NCBI RefSeq assembly: GCF_025717605.1
Contig: NZ_JAJIRQ010000004.1
Location: forward strand, 8,804 to 72,803
Source: Paucibacter sp. TC2R-5
GTDB lineage: Bacteria; Pseudomonadota; Gammaproteobacteria; Burkholderiales; Burkholderiaceae_C
Reading direction: 5' to 3'
Length of the DNA: 64,000 bases
In this document: positions 52,211 through 61,831 of the stretch, piece by piece
Layout of the letters: the number at the start of each line of letters is the position of its first letter
How positions within the stretch are numbered: the first letter of the stretch is position 1
The notes under the pieces: model-generated
Told to the model about the DNA's origin: nothing
Database searches by the model: none
The model's input: the letters and a program-made list of their open reading frames with translations, nothing else
Position numbers and translations under genes: made by a program

Positions 52211-53365
52211 ATGGGCACTTTGGCGAGGGAATGGGCGCGGCTGCGTGCCAGCCCTTTCGATTTGGCCATGTTGTCTTGGTTGCCGCTGCTGATGGGGCTC
52301 TTGCTGATCTGGACCTTTGCTGCGGGCTTGCCGACGCGGCTACCGATTGGCATCCTGGACGCTGATCACAGCGCGCTGTCGCGCCAGCTCGGTCGCATGC
52401 TGGACGCTGCACCTGGCCTGCAGCTGGCGGCGCAGTTCAGCGACGAAGGCGAGATGCAAAGGGCGCTGCGCGCCGGCCATGTGTACGGCGCGCTGGTGAT
52501 TCCGGCCGGCATGAGTCGCGACATCAAACAGGGCAGAGCGGCGCAATTGGCCCTTTTGCATAACGCCCAGTTCGCCACCCACTCGGGCCTGATTCAAAAA
52601 GACGTGCGCACGGTGGTGGGCACGCTGTCGGCCGGCATCGAGATCGTCTCGCGCGAGAAGCGAGGCCAGAGCATGCAGGCGGCTAGCCAAGGCTTCGAGC
52701 CCATGCGCGCCAATTTGCAGGCGATCTACAACCCGACGCTGAACTATCAGCAGTTTCTCGCCGCTGTGCTGCTGCCGGCGCTGCTGCATATGCTGGCGAT
52801 GGTGGGCGGCGCCTGGGCCGTCGGCAGCGAGCTGCGCGATGGGACGGCGCCCGCTTGGCTGGCTGCGGCCAAGGGTCAAGTCTTGCCTGCCGTGCTGCTC
52901 AAGCTGCTGCCGGCGATGTTGCTGCTGAACGGCGTCAATCTGATCTTGTGGCTGCTGATGCAGCAGCTGGGCTTGGTGCCAGCTGCAGCCATGCCGGTCT
53001 TGCTGAGCCTGCACGCGGTGATGCTGGCCTTGTACTGGGGCTTGGGTGGCTTTGTCGCCTTGGCCAGCAGCAGCTTGCGCACGGCGCTGTCGGCGGCCGG
53101 CTTCATCACCGCGCCGGCCTTTGCCTTCTCAGGCCTGGCTTTCCCCTTGATGGCCATGCCAGTCAGCGCGCGCCAATGGGCCGAGGCCTTGTCGCTGACC
53201 TGGGTGCTGGAGGGACAGGTGGGCTTGCTGCAACAGGGCCGCGAGGCGGCCGCGCTCTTGCCGCTGGCGGGCTGGCTCAGCCTGGCTGCCGCGCTCTTTC
53301 TGCTGGCCTGCGCTGCGCTGCTCAAGCGCGCCGCCGTGACACCGGCCTGCTGGGGGAAGCGCTGA
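52211..53365 (+). CDS. ABC-2 type permease (first of two)
   Basis: A 384-residue membrane protein: one helix near the N-terminus (about 18-40), an extracytoplasmic domain (about 45-170, including GILDADHSALSRQLGRML), then five or so helices in the C-terminal half (about 180-380). This is the ABC2_membrane_3 (YhhJ/YbhR) plan. It starts three bases after the HlyD stop. No ATPase gene is in the operon. It probably pairs with the next permease. Confidence 0.88.
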   Translation: MGTLAREWARLRASPFDLAMLSWLPLLMGLLLIWTFAAGLPTRLPIGILDADHSALSRQLGRMLDAAPGLQLAAQFSDEGEMQRALRAGHVYGALVIPAGMSRDIKQGRAAQLALLHNAQFATHSGLIQKDVRTVVGTLSAGIEIVSREKRGQSMQAASQGFEPMRANLQAIYNPTLNYQQFLAAVLLPALLHMLAMVGGAWAVGSELRDGTAPAWLAAAKGQVLPAVLLKLLPAMLLLNGVNLILWLLMQQLGLVPAAAMPVLLSLHAVMLALYWGLGGFVALASSSLRTALSAAGFITAPAFAFSGLAFPLMAMPVSARQWAEALSLTWVLEGQVGLLQQGREAAALLPLAGWLSLAAALFLLACAALLKRAAVTPACWGKR

Positions 53366-53366
53366 A

Positions 53367-54512
53367 ATGTGGGCCTGGTTTAAGACGGTGGGTCTCACCT
53401 GGCGCAGCGCGCTGACGGACAAGGGCACGCTCTTGATGTTCATCGTCGCCCCCATCATTTATGCCTTCTTCTACCCCTGGCCCTATCTGACGCAGGAACT
53501 GCGCCGCGTACCGGTGGCCATCGTCGATCAGGACCACAGCAATATCGCCCGCCAGATCGGCCGCTTCACCCAGGCCAGCCCGCGTCTGGACCTGCGCTTT
53601 GTCACCAGCAGTGAGGCGGAGGCCAAGGCGGCGCTGGCAAGGCGCGAGATTGAGGGCTATGTGCTGCTGCCCCAGGGGCTCAAGCGTGATGTGTTGCGAG
53701 GCCAGGCGGTGGTGGCACCGGTCTTGGCCGACGGTGCGTATTTCTTGATTAACAAGGTGGTGCTGAGCGGCTTCGGCGAGGTGCTGGGCACCGTCTCGGC
53801 CGGCATCGAGTTGCGCCAGTTGCAAGCCAAGGGGGCGTCGCCCTTGGGCGCAGCAGCCAGCCGCAGCCCTTTGAATCTGAGTACGGTAGCGCTTTACAAC
53901 AAGACCCAGGGTTATGGCAGTTATGTGGTGCCGGCGGTGGCGGTGCTGATCATCCAGCAGCTGATGCTGATCGGCACAGCGATGTGGGTCGGCACCTGGT
54001 TTGAGAGGAGGCGCCCGGACGCCGACTCGCTCGCCACCTGGGCTGCCCGCACCTTGGCCTTTGCTTGTCTGGGTCTGCTCTCGGCGGCCTGGTTCTTCGG
54101 CCCGGTGTTCCGCTTTTTTGACTACGGTCACAGCGGCAATGTGGCCGGCGCGGCATTGCTGCTGCTGCCCTATTGCTGGGGCATCGCGGCCCTGGGCGTG
54201 GCGCTGGGCGCCTTGCTGGCCGACCGAGAGCGCAGCATGCAAGCGCTCTTGTGCACCTCGCTGCCGATTGCTTTTTTGAGCGGCTTCTCCTGGCCGCGCG
54301 AGGCGCTGCCGGCACCGCTGTTCGCGCTGGGGGACTTCATACCAGCGGTGGTGGGCATCCAGACCTTTGTGCGGCTGAACCAGATGGGCGCCACACTGGC
54401 CGAGGTGCGGCCGTTTGCTGAAATTTTGCTGCTGCAAGCGCTGGGTTTCAGCGTGCTGGCGGCATGGGCGCTGCGCAGGCGCCAGATGGGCGAAGCAAAG
54501 AACGTGGCCTGA
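53367..54512 (+). CDS. ABC-2 type permease (second of two)
   Basis: A 381-residue membrane protein with the same plan as its neighbour: first helix about 22-42, extracytoplasmic region (about 45-175, VPVAIVDQDHSNIARQIGRF), then five or six helices ending near 370. It starts one base after the previous stop, with GGGGAAG upstream. The two proteins are paralogous and likely form a heterodimer. No nucleotide-binding subunit is nearby, so either a shared ATPase elsewhere is used or the pair works otherwise. Confidence 0.88.
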   Translation: MWAWFKTVGLTWRSALTDKGTLLMFIVAPIIYAFFYPWPYLTQELRRVPVAIVDQDHSNIARQIGRFTQASPRLDLRFVTSSEAEAKAALARREIEGYVLLPQGLKRDVLRGQAVVAPVLADGAYFLINKVVLSGFGEVLGTVSAGIELRQLQAKGASPLGAAASRSPLNLSTVALYNKTQGYGSYVVPAVAVLIIQQLMLIGTAMWVGTWFERRRPDADSLATWAARTLAFACLGLLSAAWFFGPVFRFFDYGHSGNVAGAALLLLPYCWGIAALGVALGALLADRERSMQALLCTSLPIAFLSGFSWPREALPAPLFALGDFIPAVVGIQTFVRLNQMGATLAEVRPFAEILLLQALGFSVLAAWALRRRQMGEAKNVA

Positions 54513-54712
54513 TTCGGAGCTGCGAGCCGTCGGGCGCTTCAATGAGGCATCGGTACAAACCCTGGACTTTCTTGCTGGCCACAGAAAGTTCACTTTGACC
54601 TAGACGTTAGGCGTTAGCATCGCCATCAAATACAAAAAGAATAGGTCTGTCGTAGGCTAAATCCGGCCGAGCAGCACATCTGCCTGCAGGGCCAAAACCA
54701 GGGGTAGTGGAA

Positions 54713-57001
54713 ATGGGTCAAGGCACATTGATCGTCGGCATGAAGGTGCTGGTCATCAGCGATGAGTTTGGCGGCCAGACGGCGGTGGGCCGCACGGTGC
54801 GCTCGCTGGCGCAGGCGCTCGCCGAGCGTGATATCGAAGTGTTGGAGGCCACCTCGGCCGAAGATGCGCGCGCGGTGATTCTGTCCGACCCCTCGATCCA
54901 AAGCGTCTTGCTGAGCTGGACGCTGGGCAGCCAAGACCCGCAGCATCACGCGGCGCAGGCCTTGCTGGATTTGATCCGCTCGCGCAATACCGATGTGCCT
55001 GTGTTCCTGATGGCCGACAAAGACGGTGCGGCGCTGACGGCCGCCGTGATGCGCCAGGTCGATGAGCTGATCTGGTTCCTGGAGGACACCACTGGCTTCA
55101 TCGCCGGCCGCGTGTTGGCCGCCATCCAGCGCTATCGTGAGGCGGTGGCTCCCCCGTTCACCAAGGCGCTGATCCAGTTCGCGCAGAAGTATGAGTACTC
55201 CTGGCACACGCCGGGCCATGCCGGCGGCACGGCCTTTCTGAAGTCACCGGTGGGCCGCGCCTTCCATGACTATTTTGGCGAGAACCTCTTGCGCTCGGAT
55301 CTTTCGATCTCGGTTGGCGAGTTGGGCTCCCTGCTGGACCACAGCGGCCCTATCGGCGAGAGCGAGAAGTATTGCGCCAAGATCTTCGGCGCCGACCGAG
55401 CCTACACGGTGACGAATGGCTCCTCGATGTCGAACCGGGTCATCATGATGTCTTCGGTGACCCGTGGAGATTACGCCTTATGTGATCGCAATGCCCACAA
55501 GTCCACCGAGCAGGCGCTGACCATGACGGGGGTGGTGCCGACCTATCTGGTGCCTTCGCGCAACCACCTCGGCATCATCGGTCCGATCTACGCCAAGACG
55601 CTCAGCGAAGAAGGGGTGCAGGCGGCTATCGCAGTCAATCCGCTGGCCAAGGACAAGGCGCAAAAAGCGGTGCACGCCATCGTCACCAACTCGACCTATG
55701 ACGGTCTGATTTACCTGGTGCCGCGCGTGGTGGAGCTCCTCGACAAGAGCGTCGACCGCATCCACTTTGACGAGGCCTGGTACGGCTATGCGCGCTTCAA
55801 CCCGCTCTACCGCAACCGCTTCGGCATGTATGGCGAGGCCAAAGACTACCCGCGCGACAAGCCGACCATCTTCACCACCACCTCCACGCACAAGCTGCTG
55901 GCTGCGATCAGCCAATCCTCGCTGATCAGCGTGCGCGACGGCCGCAACCCGGTGCCGCATGCGCGCTTCAACGAGAGCTACATGATGCACGGCTCGACCT
56001 CGCCGCTGTACGCGATCATCGCGTCTAACGAGGTCTCGGCGGCGATGATGAGCGGCGTGGGCGGCCGCACGCTGACGACCGAATCGATCCAGGAGGCCGT
56101 GTCCTTCCGCAAGGCGGTGCGCACGATCAAGCGCGACGCAGAAACCACCGGCGACTGGTTCTTCAGCACCTGGAATGCCGACACCGTCACCGACCCGGTC
56201 AGCGGTGCGCAAATCGCGTTCGAAGATGCGCCAAACGAGCTGCTGATTAGCGAGCCCGACTGCTGGACCCTGCATCCGGGCGCGGCCTGGCATGGCTTCA
56301 AGGACATCGAGGCTGGCTACTGCATGCTGGACCCGATCAAGGTCTCCATCGTCAGCCCCGGTGTGGCCAGTGACGGCACATTCGAGCAGATGGGCATCCC
56401 GGCGATGCTGGTCACTGCCTTCTTGAGCAAGCGCGGTATCCAGGTCGAGAAGACCACCGACTTCACCATCCTGGTGCTTTTCTCGCTGGGCGTCACACGT
56501 GGCAAGTTCGGCACGCTGGTGAATGCGCTCTTGCGCTTCAAAGATGCCTACGACGCCAACACGCCAGTGGCCGAGGTCTTGTTTGAGCATGTGGCCGATG
56601 CACCGGCGCAGTACGCGGGCATGGGCTTGCAAGATTTGGCCCGCGCCATGTTCGAGCAGATGAAGGCGAGCGACATCTTGCGCGCTCAGGCGCAGGCCTT
56701 CTCCAGCCTGCCGGTGCCGGTGATGACGCCGGCCGATGCTTACTCCAAGCTGGTGCACAACGAGATCGAGGAAGTGGCGCTGGAGAACCTGGCCGGGCGC
56801 GTGATCGCCACCGCCGTGGTGCCCTATCCACCGGGCATCCCGATGTTGATGCCGGGCGAGTTGGCCGGGCCGGACGATGGCCCCTTCATCGGCTATCTGC
56901 GCGGCCTTCAGGACTGGGGCAATCGCTTCCCCGGCTTCGGCCATGACACCCACGGCGTCGAGGACCGCGACGGCCGCTACTACGTTCAGTGCCTGAAATA
57001 A
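54713..57001 (+). CDS. speF: Ornithine decarboxylase (Orn/Lys/Arg decarboxylase family), inducible type
   Basis: A 762-residue PLP enzyme. An N-terminal receiver-like wing domain (about 10-140) is followed by the PLP core with YSWHTPGHAGGTAF (163-176), Asp-containing HFDEAWYGYARFNP and the PLP Lys394 in STHKLLAA. It should turn ornithine into putrescine with uptake of a proton, supporting acid resistance and polyamine supply. The adjacent PotE antiporter supports ornithine as substrate. Start at the ATG at 54713 with AGGGG upstream; a GTG at 54707 is in frame. A second copy lies 2.4 kb downstream. Confidence 0.9.
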   Translation: MGQGTLIVGMKVLVISDEFGGQTAVGRTVRSLAQALAERDIEVLEATSAEDARAVILSDPSIQSVLLSWTLGSQDPQHHAAQALLDLIRSRNTDVPVFLMADKDGAALTAAVMRQVDELIWFLEDTTGFIAGRVLAAIQRYREAVAPPFTKALIQFAQKYEYSWHTPGHAGGTAFLKSPVGRAFHDYFGENLLRSDLSISVGELGSLLDHSGPIGESEKYCAKIFGADRAYTVTNGSSMSNRVIMMSSVTRGDYALCDRNAHKSTEQALTMTGVVPTYLVPSRNHLGIIGPIYAKTLSEEGVQAAIAVNPLAKDKAQKAVHAIVTNSTYDGLIYLVPRVVELLDKSVDRIHFDEAWYGYARFNPLYRNRFGMYGEAKDYPRDKPTIFTTTSTHKLLAAISQSSLISVRDGRNPVPHARFNESYMMHGSTSPLYAIIASNEVSAAMMSGVGGRTLTTESIQEAVSFRKAVRTIKRDAETTGDWFFSTWNADTVTDPVSGAQIAFEDAPNELLISEPDCWTLHPGAAWHGFKDIEAGYCMLDPIKVSIVSPGVASDGTFEQMGIPAMLVTAFLSKRGIQVEKTTDFTILVLFSLGVTRGKFGTLVNALLRFKDAYDANTPVAEVLFEHVADAPAQYAGMGLQDLARAMFEQMKASDILRAQAQAFSSLPVPVMTPADAYSKLVHNEIEEVALENLAGRVIATAVVPYPPGIPMLMPGELAGPDDGPFIGYLRGLQDWGNRFPGFGHDTHGVEDRDGRYYVQCLK

Positions 57002-57068
57002 GGCGTTAGGCCCCACGCCAAGGCATCAGCGTTGGCGCTGTCCAAGACATTCAAACCAGGAGGCCTGC

Positions 57069-58406
57069 ATGGCTGACTCCAGCAAGAAAATGAGCCTGAT
57101 GGGACTGACCACCATCGTGGCGGTCAATATGATGGGCTCCGGCATCATCATGCTGCCGGCAAATATGGCGCAGATCGGCGCTGTGTCGCTGCTCTCATGG
57201 GCGATCACCGCCGTCGGCTCGATGGCGATTGCCTACAGCTTTGCGCAATGCGGGCTGTTCTGCAGTCGCTCGGGCGGCATGTCGGCCTATACCGAAGAGG
57301 CGCATGGCAAGTCGGGCTTCTTCATGGCTTCCTTCTTGTATTACCTGTCCTTGGCGATCGGCAATGTGGCCATCGCCATCTCGGCGGTCGGCTACATCAC
57401 GCCCTTCATCCCTTGGCTGGGCACCGGAGCTACTCCGCTGTTCGTCGGCGTGGTGGGGCTGCTGTGGCTGACCACGGTGGCCAATTTCGGTGGCCCCAAG
57501 GTCACGGGCAAGATCGGCGCCATCACCGTCTGGGGCGTCATCATCCCGGTCGCTGGTTTGTCGGTGATAGGCTGGTTTTGGTTCAAGTCGGATGTGTTCG
57601 CGCAGGCCTGGAACCCGCATAACGTGCCCATGGCCGAGGCGATCTCGTCCAGCATTCCGCTGACTCTCTGGGCCTTCCTGGGCATGGAGTCGGCGGCCGC
57701 CAACTCCGACGCGGTCGAGAACCCCAAGCGCAATGTGCCACTGGCCTGCTTGTTCGGCACCGGCGGCGCGGCGGTGGTCTACATTCTTTCCACCACGGTG
57801 ATTCAGGGCATCGTGCCAAATGCCGAACTGGCCAATTCGACGGCACCATTCGCGCTGGTCTACTCGACCATGTTCTCGCCCATGGTCGGCAATGTGATTC
57901 TGTTCCTGGCGGTGGCGGCCTGCGTGGGCTCGCTCTTGGGCTGGCAGTTCACGCTGGCGCAGGTGTCCAAGGCAGCGGCCGAGCAGCGCATGTTCCCCAA
58001 GTTCTTTGCCCGCGTGACTGCGGCCGACGCGCCCATCATCGGCATGGTGGTGGCCGGTGTGTTGCAGACGCTGATGGCGGTGTCGACGATGTCGCCCGAT
58101 GCAGCGGCGCAGTTCGGCAAGCTGGTCAATCTGGCAGCGGTCACCAACTTGATTCCTTATGTGACGGCGCTGTCGGCGCTGATGATCATCATGCACAAGG
58201 CCGACGTCACGCCGGCGCTGTTCAAGCGCAATGTAGCGGTCTTGATGGTCGCCATGATCTACAGCTTTTATGCGCTCTACGCCTCGGGCCAGGAGGCGGT
58301 GTTCGGCGGCATGATCGTGATGGCGATCGGTTACTTGATCTACGGTTTCATTGCCAACCGGTTCATCGCGCAGCCAAGCGCGGTAGCAGCCGCAGCTCGG
58401 CCATGA
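57069..58406 (+). CDS. potE: Putrescine-ornithine antiporter PotE
   Basis: A 445-residue APC-family antiporter with about twelve helices. It is very close to E. coli PotE: VNMMGSGIIMLP, GFFMASFLYYLSLAI, VANFGGPKVTGKI, SITLWAFLGMESA-type segment, IVPNAELANSTAPF and CVGSLLGWQFTLAQV. It should exchange external ornithine for internal putrescine. AGGAGG lies a few bases before the ATG at 57069. Genes for two decarboxylases surround it, and its stop overlaps a possible ATG of the binding-protein gene (ATGA at 58403). Confidence 0.95.
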   Translation: MADSSKKMSLMGLTTIVAVNMMGSGIIMLPANMAQIGAVSLLSWAITAVGSMAIAYSFAQCGLFCSRSGGMSAYTEEAHGKSGFFMASFLYYLSLAIGNVAIAISAVGYITPFIPWLGTGATPLFVGVVGLLWLTTVANFGGPKVTGKIGAITVWGVIIPVAGLSVIGWFWFKSDVFAQAWNPHNVPMAEAISSSIPLTLWAFLGMESAAANSDAVENPKRNVPLACLFGTGGAAVVYILSTTVIQGIVPNAELANSTAPFALVYSTMFSPMVGNVILFLAVAACVGSLLGWQFTLAQVSKAAAEQRMFPKFFARVTAADAPIIGMVVAGVLQTLMAVSTMSPDAAAQFGKLVNLAAVTNLIPYVTALSALMIIMHKADVTPALFKRNVAVLMVAMIYSFYALYASGQEAVFGGMIVMAIGYLIYGFIANRFIAQPSAVAAAARP

Positions 58407-58429
58407 ACCCCATCAGCAGGAATCCCATC

Positions 58430-59344
58430 ATGAGTAACTTTCGCAAACTTTGTACCGGCCTGCTTGGCCTGGGTCTCCTGGCCAGTTTGGTCACGCCGTT
58501 CGCCGCCTCTGCCCAGACGCTGGATCGCATCAAAAAGGCCGAGACCATCAAGCTCGGTTTCATCGACCGCGCCGCACCTTACTCATCGCTGGGCGCCGAC
58601 GGCAAACCGGTCGGTTACGCGATCGAAGTCTGCCAAGTGGTGGTCGAGGCCATCAAAGCCAAGCTGTCCCAGCCCGGCTTGAATGTGCGTTATGTGGCGT
58701 TGAAGGCCGAAGACGCCGAGGAGACGGTCAGCCAGGGCGGCGTTGATCTGCTGTGCACCGCGACGGTCGAGACGCTCAAGCGCCGCGAGCGCATGTCTTA
58801 CTCGATCCCTGTCGTCAGCGGCGGCATCGGCGTGCTGTTGCGCACCGACGCGGCGAGCAGCTTGCGCGACGTGTTGAGCGGCAAGCCGGCGCGCAGCGGC
58901 CCGGTGTGGCGCGGCACCGTCAATGGCGGCTTGGCCAACCACACCTACGCGGTACGCGCCGGCACCACCACCGAGGCGTGGGTGCGCGAGCAAACCCGCC
59001 GCCTGGGCGTGACCGTCAGCGCGATCACGGTAGACGACTACGGCAAGGGCATCGAGCTGGTGCGTGCCCGCCAGGCTGACGCCTTCTTCGGCGAGCGAGC
59101 GCTTCTGAAGGACTATGTGCAGCGCAACAAACTGAGCGGCGAGGTGGTGGTGCTGGAGCGCCGCTTTGCGGCCGAACCGCTGGGGCTGGCGATGGCGCGC
59201 AACGACGATGACTTGCGCCTGTTGGTGGACGGTGCTTTGAGCCGCTTGCTCAAGAGCCCTGACTTTGCCAAGCTGTACGAGCGTCATTTCGGGCCGCTGG
59301 ACGAAGCCAGTCGCTTGATTTACACCGGCTTCGCGCTGCCTTGA
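58430..59344 (+). CDS. Periplasmic amino-acid-binding-type protein (SBP_bac_3)
   Basis: A 304-residue protein with a signal peptide (FRKLCTGLLGLGLLASLVTP, cleavage near AASAQ). Family 3 features: IKLGFIDRAAPYSSLGADGK, PVGYAIEVCQVVVEAIKAKL, ETVSQGGVDLLCTATVETLK and a hinge near GIELVRARQADAFFGERALL. It may bind ornithine, arginine or lysine for the decarboxylase system. ATG at 58430 has AGGA upstream; an ATG at 58403 overlapping the potE stop is possible. No permease or ATPase of an ABC importer is nearby. Confidence 0.88.
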   Translation: MSNFRKLCTGLLGLGLLASLVTPFAASAQTLDRIKKAETIKLGFIDRAAPYSSLGADGKPVGYAIEVCQVVVEAIKAKLSQPGLNVRYVALKAEDAEETVSQGGVDLLCTATVETLKRRERMSYSIPVVSGGIGVLLRTDAASSLRDVLSGKPARSGPVWRGTVNGGLANHTYAVRAGTTTEAWVREQTRRLGVTVSAITVDDYGKGIELVRARQADAFFGERALLKDYVQRNKLSGEVVVLERRFAAEPLGLAMARNDDDLRLLVDGALSRLLKSPDFAKLYERHFGPLDEASRLIYTGFALP

Positions 59345-59384
59345 ACTGAAGCACTCAACCGCCATTCCGATCAGGACTTCAATC

Positions 59385-61700
59385 ATGGCCAGCTCCAACT
59401 CGATCCCCTCCCGCGTGCTCTGTGTTGACGGCGATCTCGCCGGCGAATCGAGCACCGCCAGCCGGCGCATCCGCGCCATCGTGGACGCGCTGCGCGAGCA
59501 TGGCGTTGAAGTGATCGAGTCGCTGTCTTATGAAGACGGGCTGGCCAATCTGGTGTCGGACACCGCCATTCACTGCCTGCTGCTGGATTGGTCCTTGGGG
59601 GCGAATGACGAAGGCAGCCATGCGGCGGCCACCGAGCTCTTGCGCAAGCTGCGCAAGCGCAATGAGGCCATGCCGGTGTTCTTGATGGCCGATCGCAAGG
59701 CCTTGAGCGGGCCGATGACGGTCGAGGTGGCCAGCCTGGCGGATGAATTCATCTGGACGCTGGAAGACAGCCCGGCCTTTATCGCGCGCCGCGTTGAAGC
59801 GGCGCTGGATCGTTACTTCGACGGGCTGCTGCCGCCCTTTGCCCGCGCGCTGGTCAACTACAACCGCGATGCCGAGTACTCCTGGGCGGCGCCCGGTCAC
59901 CAAGGCGGCGTAGCGTTTACCAAGTCGCCGATCGGCCGGCTTTTTCACGACGCCTACGGCGAGACGCTGTTCCGCACCGATATGGGCATCGAGCGCGGCG
60001 CTTTGGGTTCGCTGCTCTCGCACAGCGGCCCGATCGGTGAGAGCGAGCAATACGCGGCCCGTGTGTTCGGTAGCGACCGCAGCTACTCGGTGCTGAACGG
60101 CACCTCGGCGTCCAACCGCACCATCATGTCGGCCTGCATCGGCGAGCAGCAGATCGCCTTGTGCGACCGCAACTGCCACAAGTCGATCGAGCAGGGCCTC
60201 GCTATCACCGGCGGCATCCCCGTCTTCTTGCAGGCCGGCCGCAACCGCTATGGCGTGATCGGCCCCATCCACCCCGATCAGATGACGCCCGCCGCGATTG
60301 CCGCCAAGATCGCAGCCAACCCGCTGGCGGCGCAGGCCCGAAACGGGTCGCAAGCGCAGCGCGCCGTCTACAGCGTCGTGACCAATTGCACCTATGACGG
60401 CATGTGCTACGACGCCAAGAGCGCGGAAAGCCTGCTGGGCCAGAGCGTTGACCGCATTCATTTCGACGAAGCCTGGTATGGCTACGCTCGCTTCAACCCC
60501 ATGTACAGGGACCGTTATGCGATGCGCGGCGCGGCGTCCAGCCATGCCGATGACGGCCCGACCGTCTACGCTACGCACTCGACCCACAAGCTCTTGGCGG
60601 CGCTGTCGCAGACTTCCTTCATCCATGTGCGCGACGGGCGCGGCGCCATCGATCATGGCCGCTTCAACGAAGCCTATGGCGCGCAGGCTTCAACCTCGCC
60701 GCTGTATGCGTTGATCGCCAGCAATGAAGTCGCGGCGGCGATGATGGCCGGGCCGTCCGGTGAGGCCTTGACGCAGGACGTGATCGATGAAGCGATTGCC
60801 TGCCGCCAGGCCGTGGCCCAGGTGCAGCGCGAGCTGGCCGCAAAGGGTGAATGGTTCTTCACGCCCTGGAACGCGCCCGAGGTCACCGACCCCGCCACGG
60901 GTGTGCGTTATGCCTTCGCCGACGCGCCGGCCGACTTGCTCGCGCATGAGCCCTCGTGCTGGGTGCTGCATCCGGGCGAAAGCTGGCATGGCTTTGATGC
61001 ATTGCCCGACGGCTGGTGCCTGCTCGACCCGATCAAGTTCGCCGTGGTGGCGCCCGGCATGCAGGCTGACGGCCAACTGGCCGAGCAAGGCATTCCCTGC
61101 GACTTGGTGACGGCCTATCTGGGCCAGCACGGCATCGTGCCATCGCGCACCACCGCGCACATGGTGCTGTTCCTGTTCTCGATGGGCGTGACCAAGGGCA
61201 AGTGGGGCACCTTGATCAACACCTTGCTGGACTTCAAGCGCGACTACGACGCCAACAAGCCGCTGGCCGAGGTCTTGCCGCGCGTGCTGGCCGCTGCGCC
61301 GGCGCGTTATGCGGGTTTGGGTTTGAAGGACCTGGGTGATCAGATGTGGGCCGAGCTGCGCGCCGGCCGCATGGGGCATTGGGAGGCCGAGGCCTATGCG
61401 CAGTTGCCGCTGCCGGTCTGTACCCCGCGCGTCGCCTTCCAGGCCTTGATGGCCGGCGAGGTGGAGTTGGTGCCGCTGAATGAGATGGCGAATCGCGTCG
61501 TTACCGTCGGCGTGATCCCTTATCCACCTGGCATCCCCATCGTGATGCCGGGCGAGAACATCGGCCCGGCCGACGGCGCCTGGATCAGTTATTTGCGCGT
61601 GCTGCAGCATTGGGCCGAAGCCTTCCCCGGCTTCGCCAAGGAGGTCGAGGGCACGATAGAAAAGGACGGCGTGTACAGCGTCTATTGTTTGAAGTCGTGA
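59385..61700 (+). CDS. Ornithine/lysine/arginine decarboxylase, second paralog
   Basis: A 771-residue PLP enzyme of the same plan as the one at 54713. The wing domain (about 8-145) leads to the PLP core with EYSWAAPGHQGGVAF (164-178), the HFDEAWYGYARFNP segment and PLP Lys402 in HSTHKLLAA. The substrate-loop differs (AAPGHQGG against HTPGHAGG), so it may prefer another diamino acid or have different regulation. It starts 40 bases after the binding-protein gene, with CAGGAC upstream, so the four genes may form an operon. It is not a recent tandem duplicate: similarity is clear but moderate. Confidence 0.9.
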   Translation: MASSNSIPSRVLCVDGDLAGESSTASRRIRAIVDALREHGVEVIESLSYEDGLANLVSDTAIHCLLLDWSLGANDEGSHAAATELLRKLRKRNEAMPVFLMADRKALSGPMTVEVASLADEFIWTLEDSPAFIARRVEAALDRYFDGLLPPFARALVNYNRDAEYSWAAPGHQGGVAFTKSPIGRLFHDAYGETLFRTDMGIERGALGSLLSHSGPIGESEQYAARVFGSDRSYSVLNGTSASNRTIMSACIGEQQIALCDRNCHKSIEQGLAITGGIPVFLQAGRNRYGVIGPIHPDQMTPAAIAAKIAANPLAAQARNGSQAQRAVYSVVTNCTYDGMCYDAKSAESLLGQSVDRIHFDEAWYGYARFNPMYRDRYAMRGAASSHADDGPTVYATHSTHKLLAALSQTSFIHVRDGRGAIDHGRFNEAYGAQASTSPLYALIASNEVAAAMMAGPSGEALTQDVIDEAIACRQAVAQVQRELAAKGEWFFTPWNAPEVTDPATGVRYAFADAPADLLAHEPSCWVLHPGESWHGFDALPDGWCLLDPIKFAVVAPGMQADGQLAEQGIPCDLVTAYLGQHGIVPSRTTAHMVLFLFSMGVTKGKWGTLINTLLDFKRDYDANKPLAEVLPRVLAAAPARYAGLGLKDLGDQMWAELRAGRMGHWEAEAYAQLPLPVCTPRVAFQALMAGEVELVPLNEMANRVVTVGVIPYPPGIPIVMPGENIGPADGAWISYLRVLQHWAEAFPGFAKEVEGTIEKDGVYSVYCLKS

Positions 61701-61831
61701 TCTTTGGAACAGTCCGAGAAGAGCTGATTTAGGTCAAACCGCTAGCGCGCCCAAGCTTTATCGTTAGGGGGAAGGCGGCATCTTTGTGCGATTTGCCGCC
61801 CGAGTTCTCAGCTATGAACAAGGGGGCAAGG

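Noticed and set aside
54542-54598. An 18-codon open frame upstream of the first decarboxylase gene, like a speF leader peptide.
   Set aside because: It has no ribosome binding site, shows no similarity to known SpeFL leader peptides and overlaps a hairpin at 54566-54589.
54603-54612. GTTAGGC and GTTAGC upstream of the first ornithine decarboxylase gene, resembling attC cores.
   Set aside because: No matching left half or palindrome upstream; the decarboxylase is a chromosomal-type gene in an operon. The same holds for GTTAGGC at 57004.
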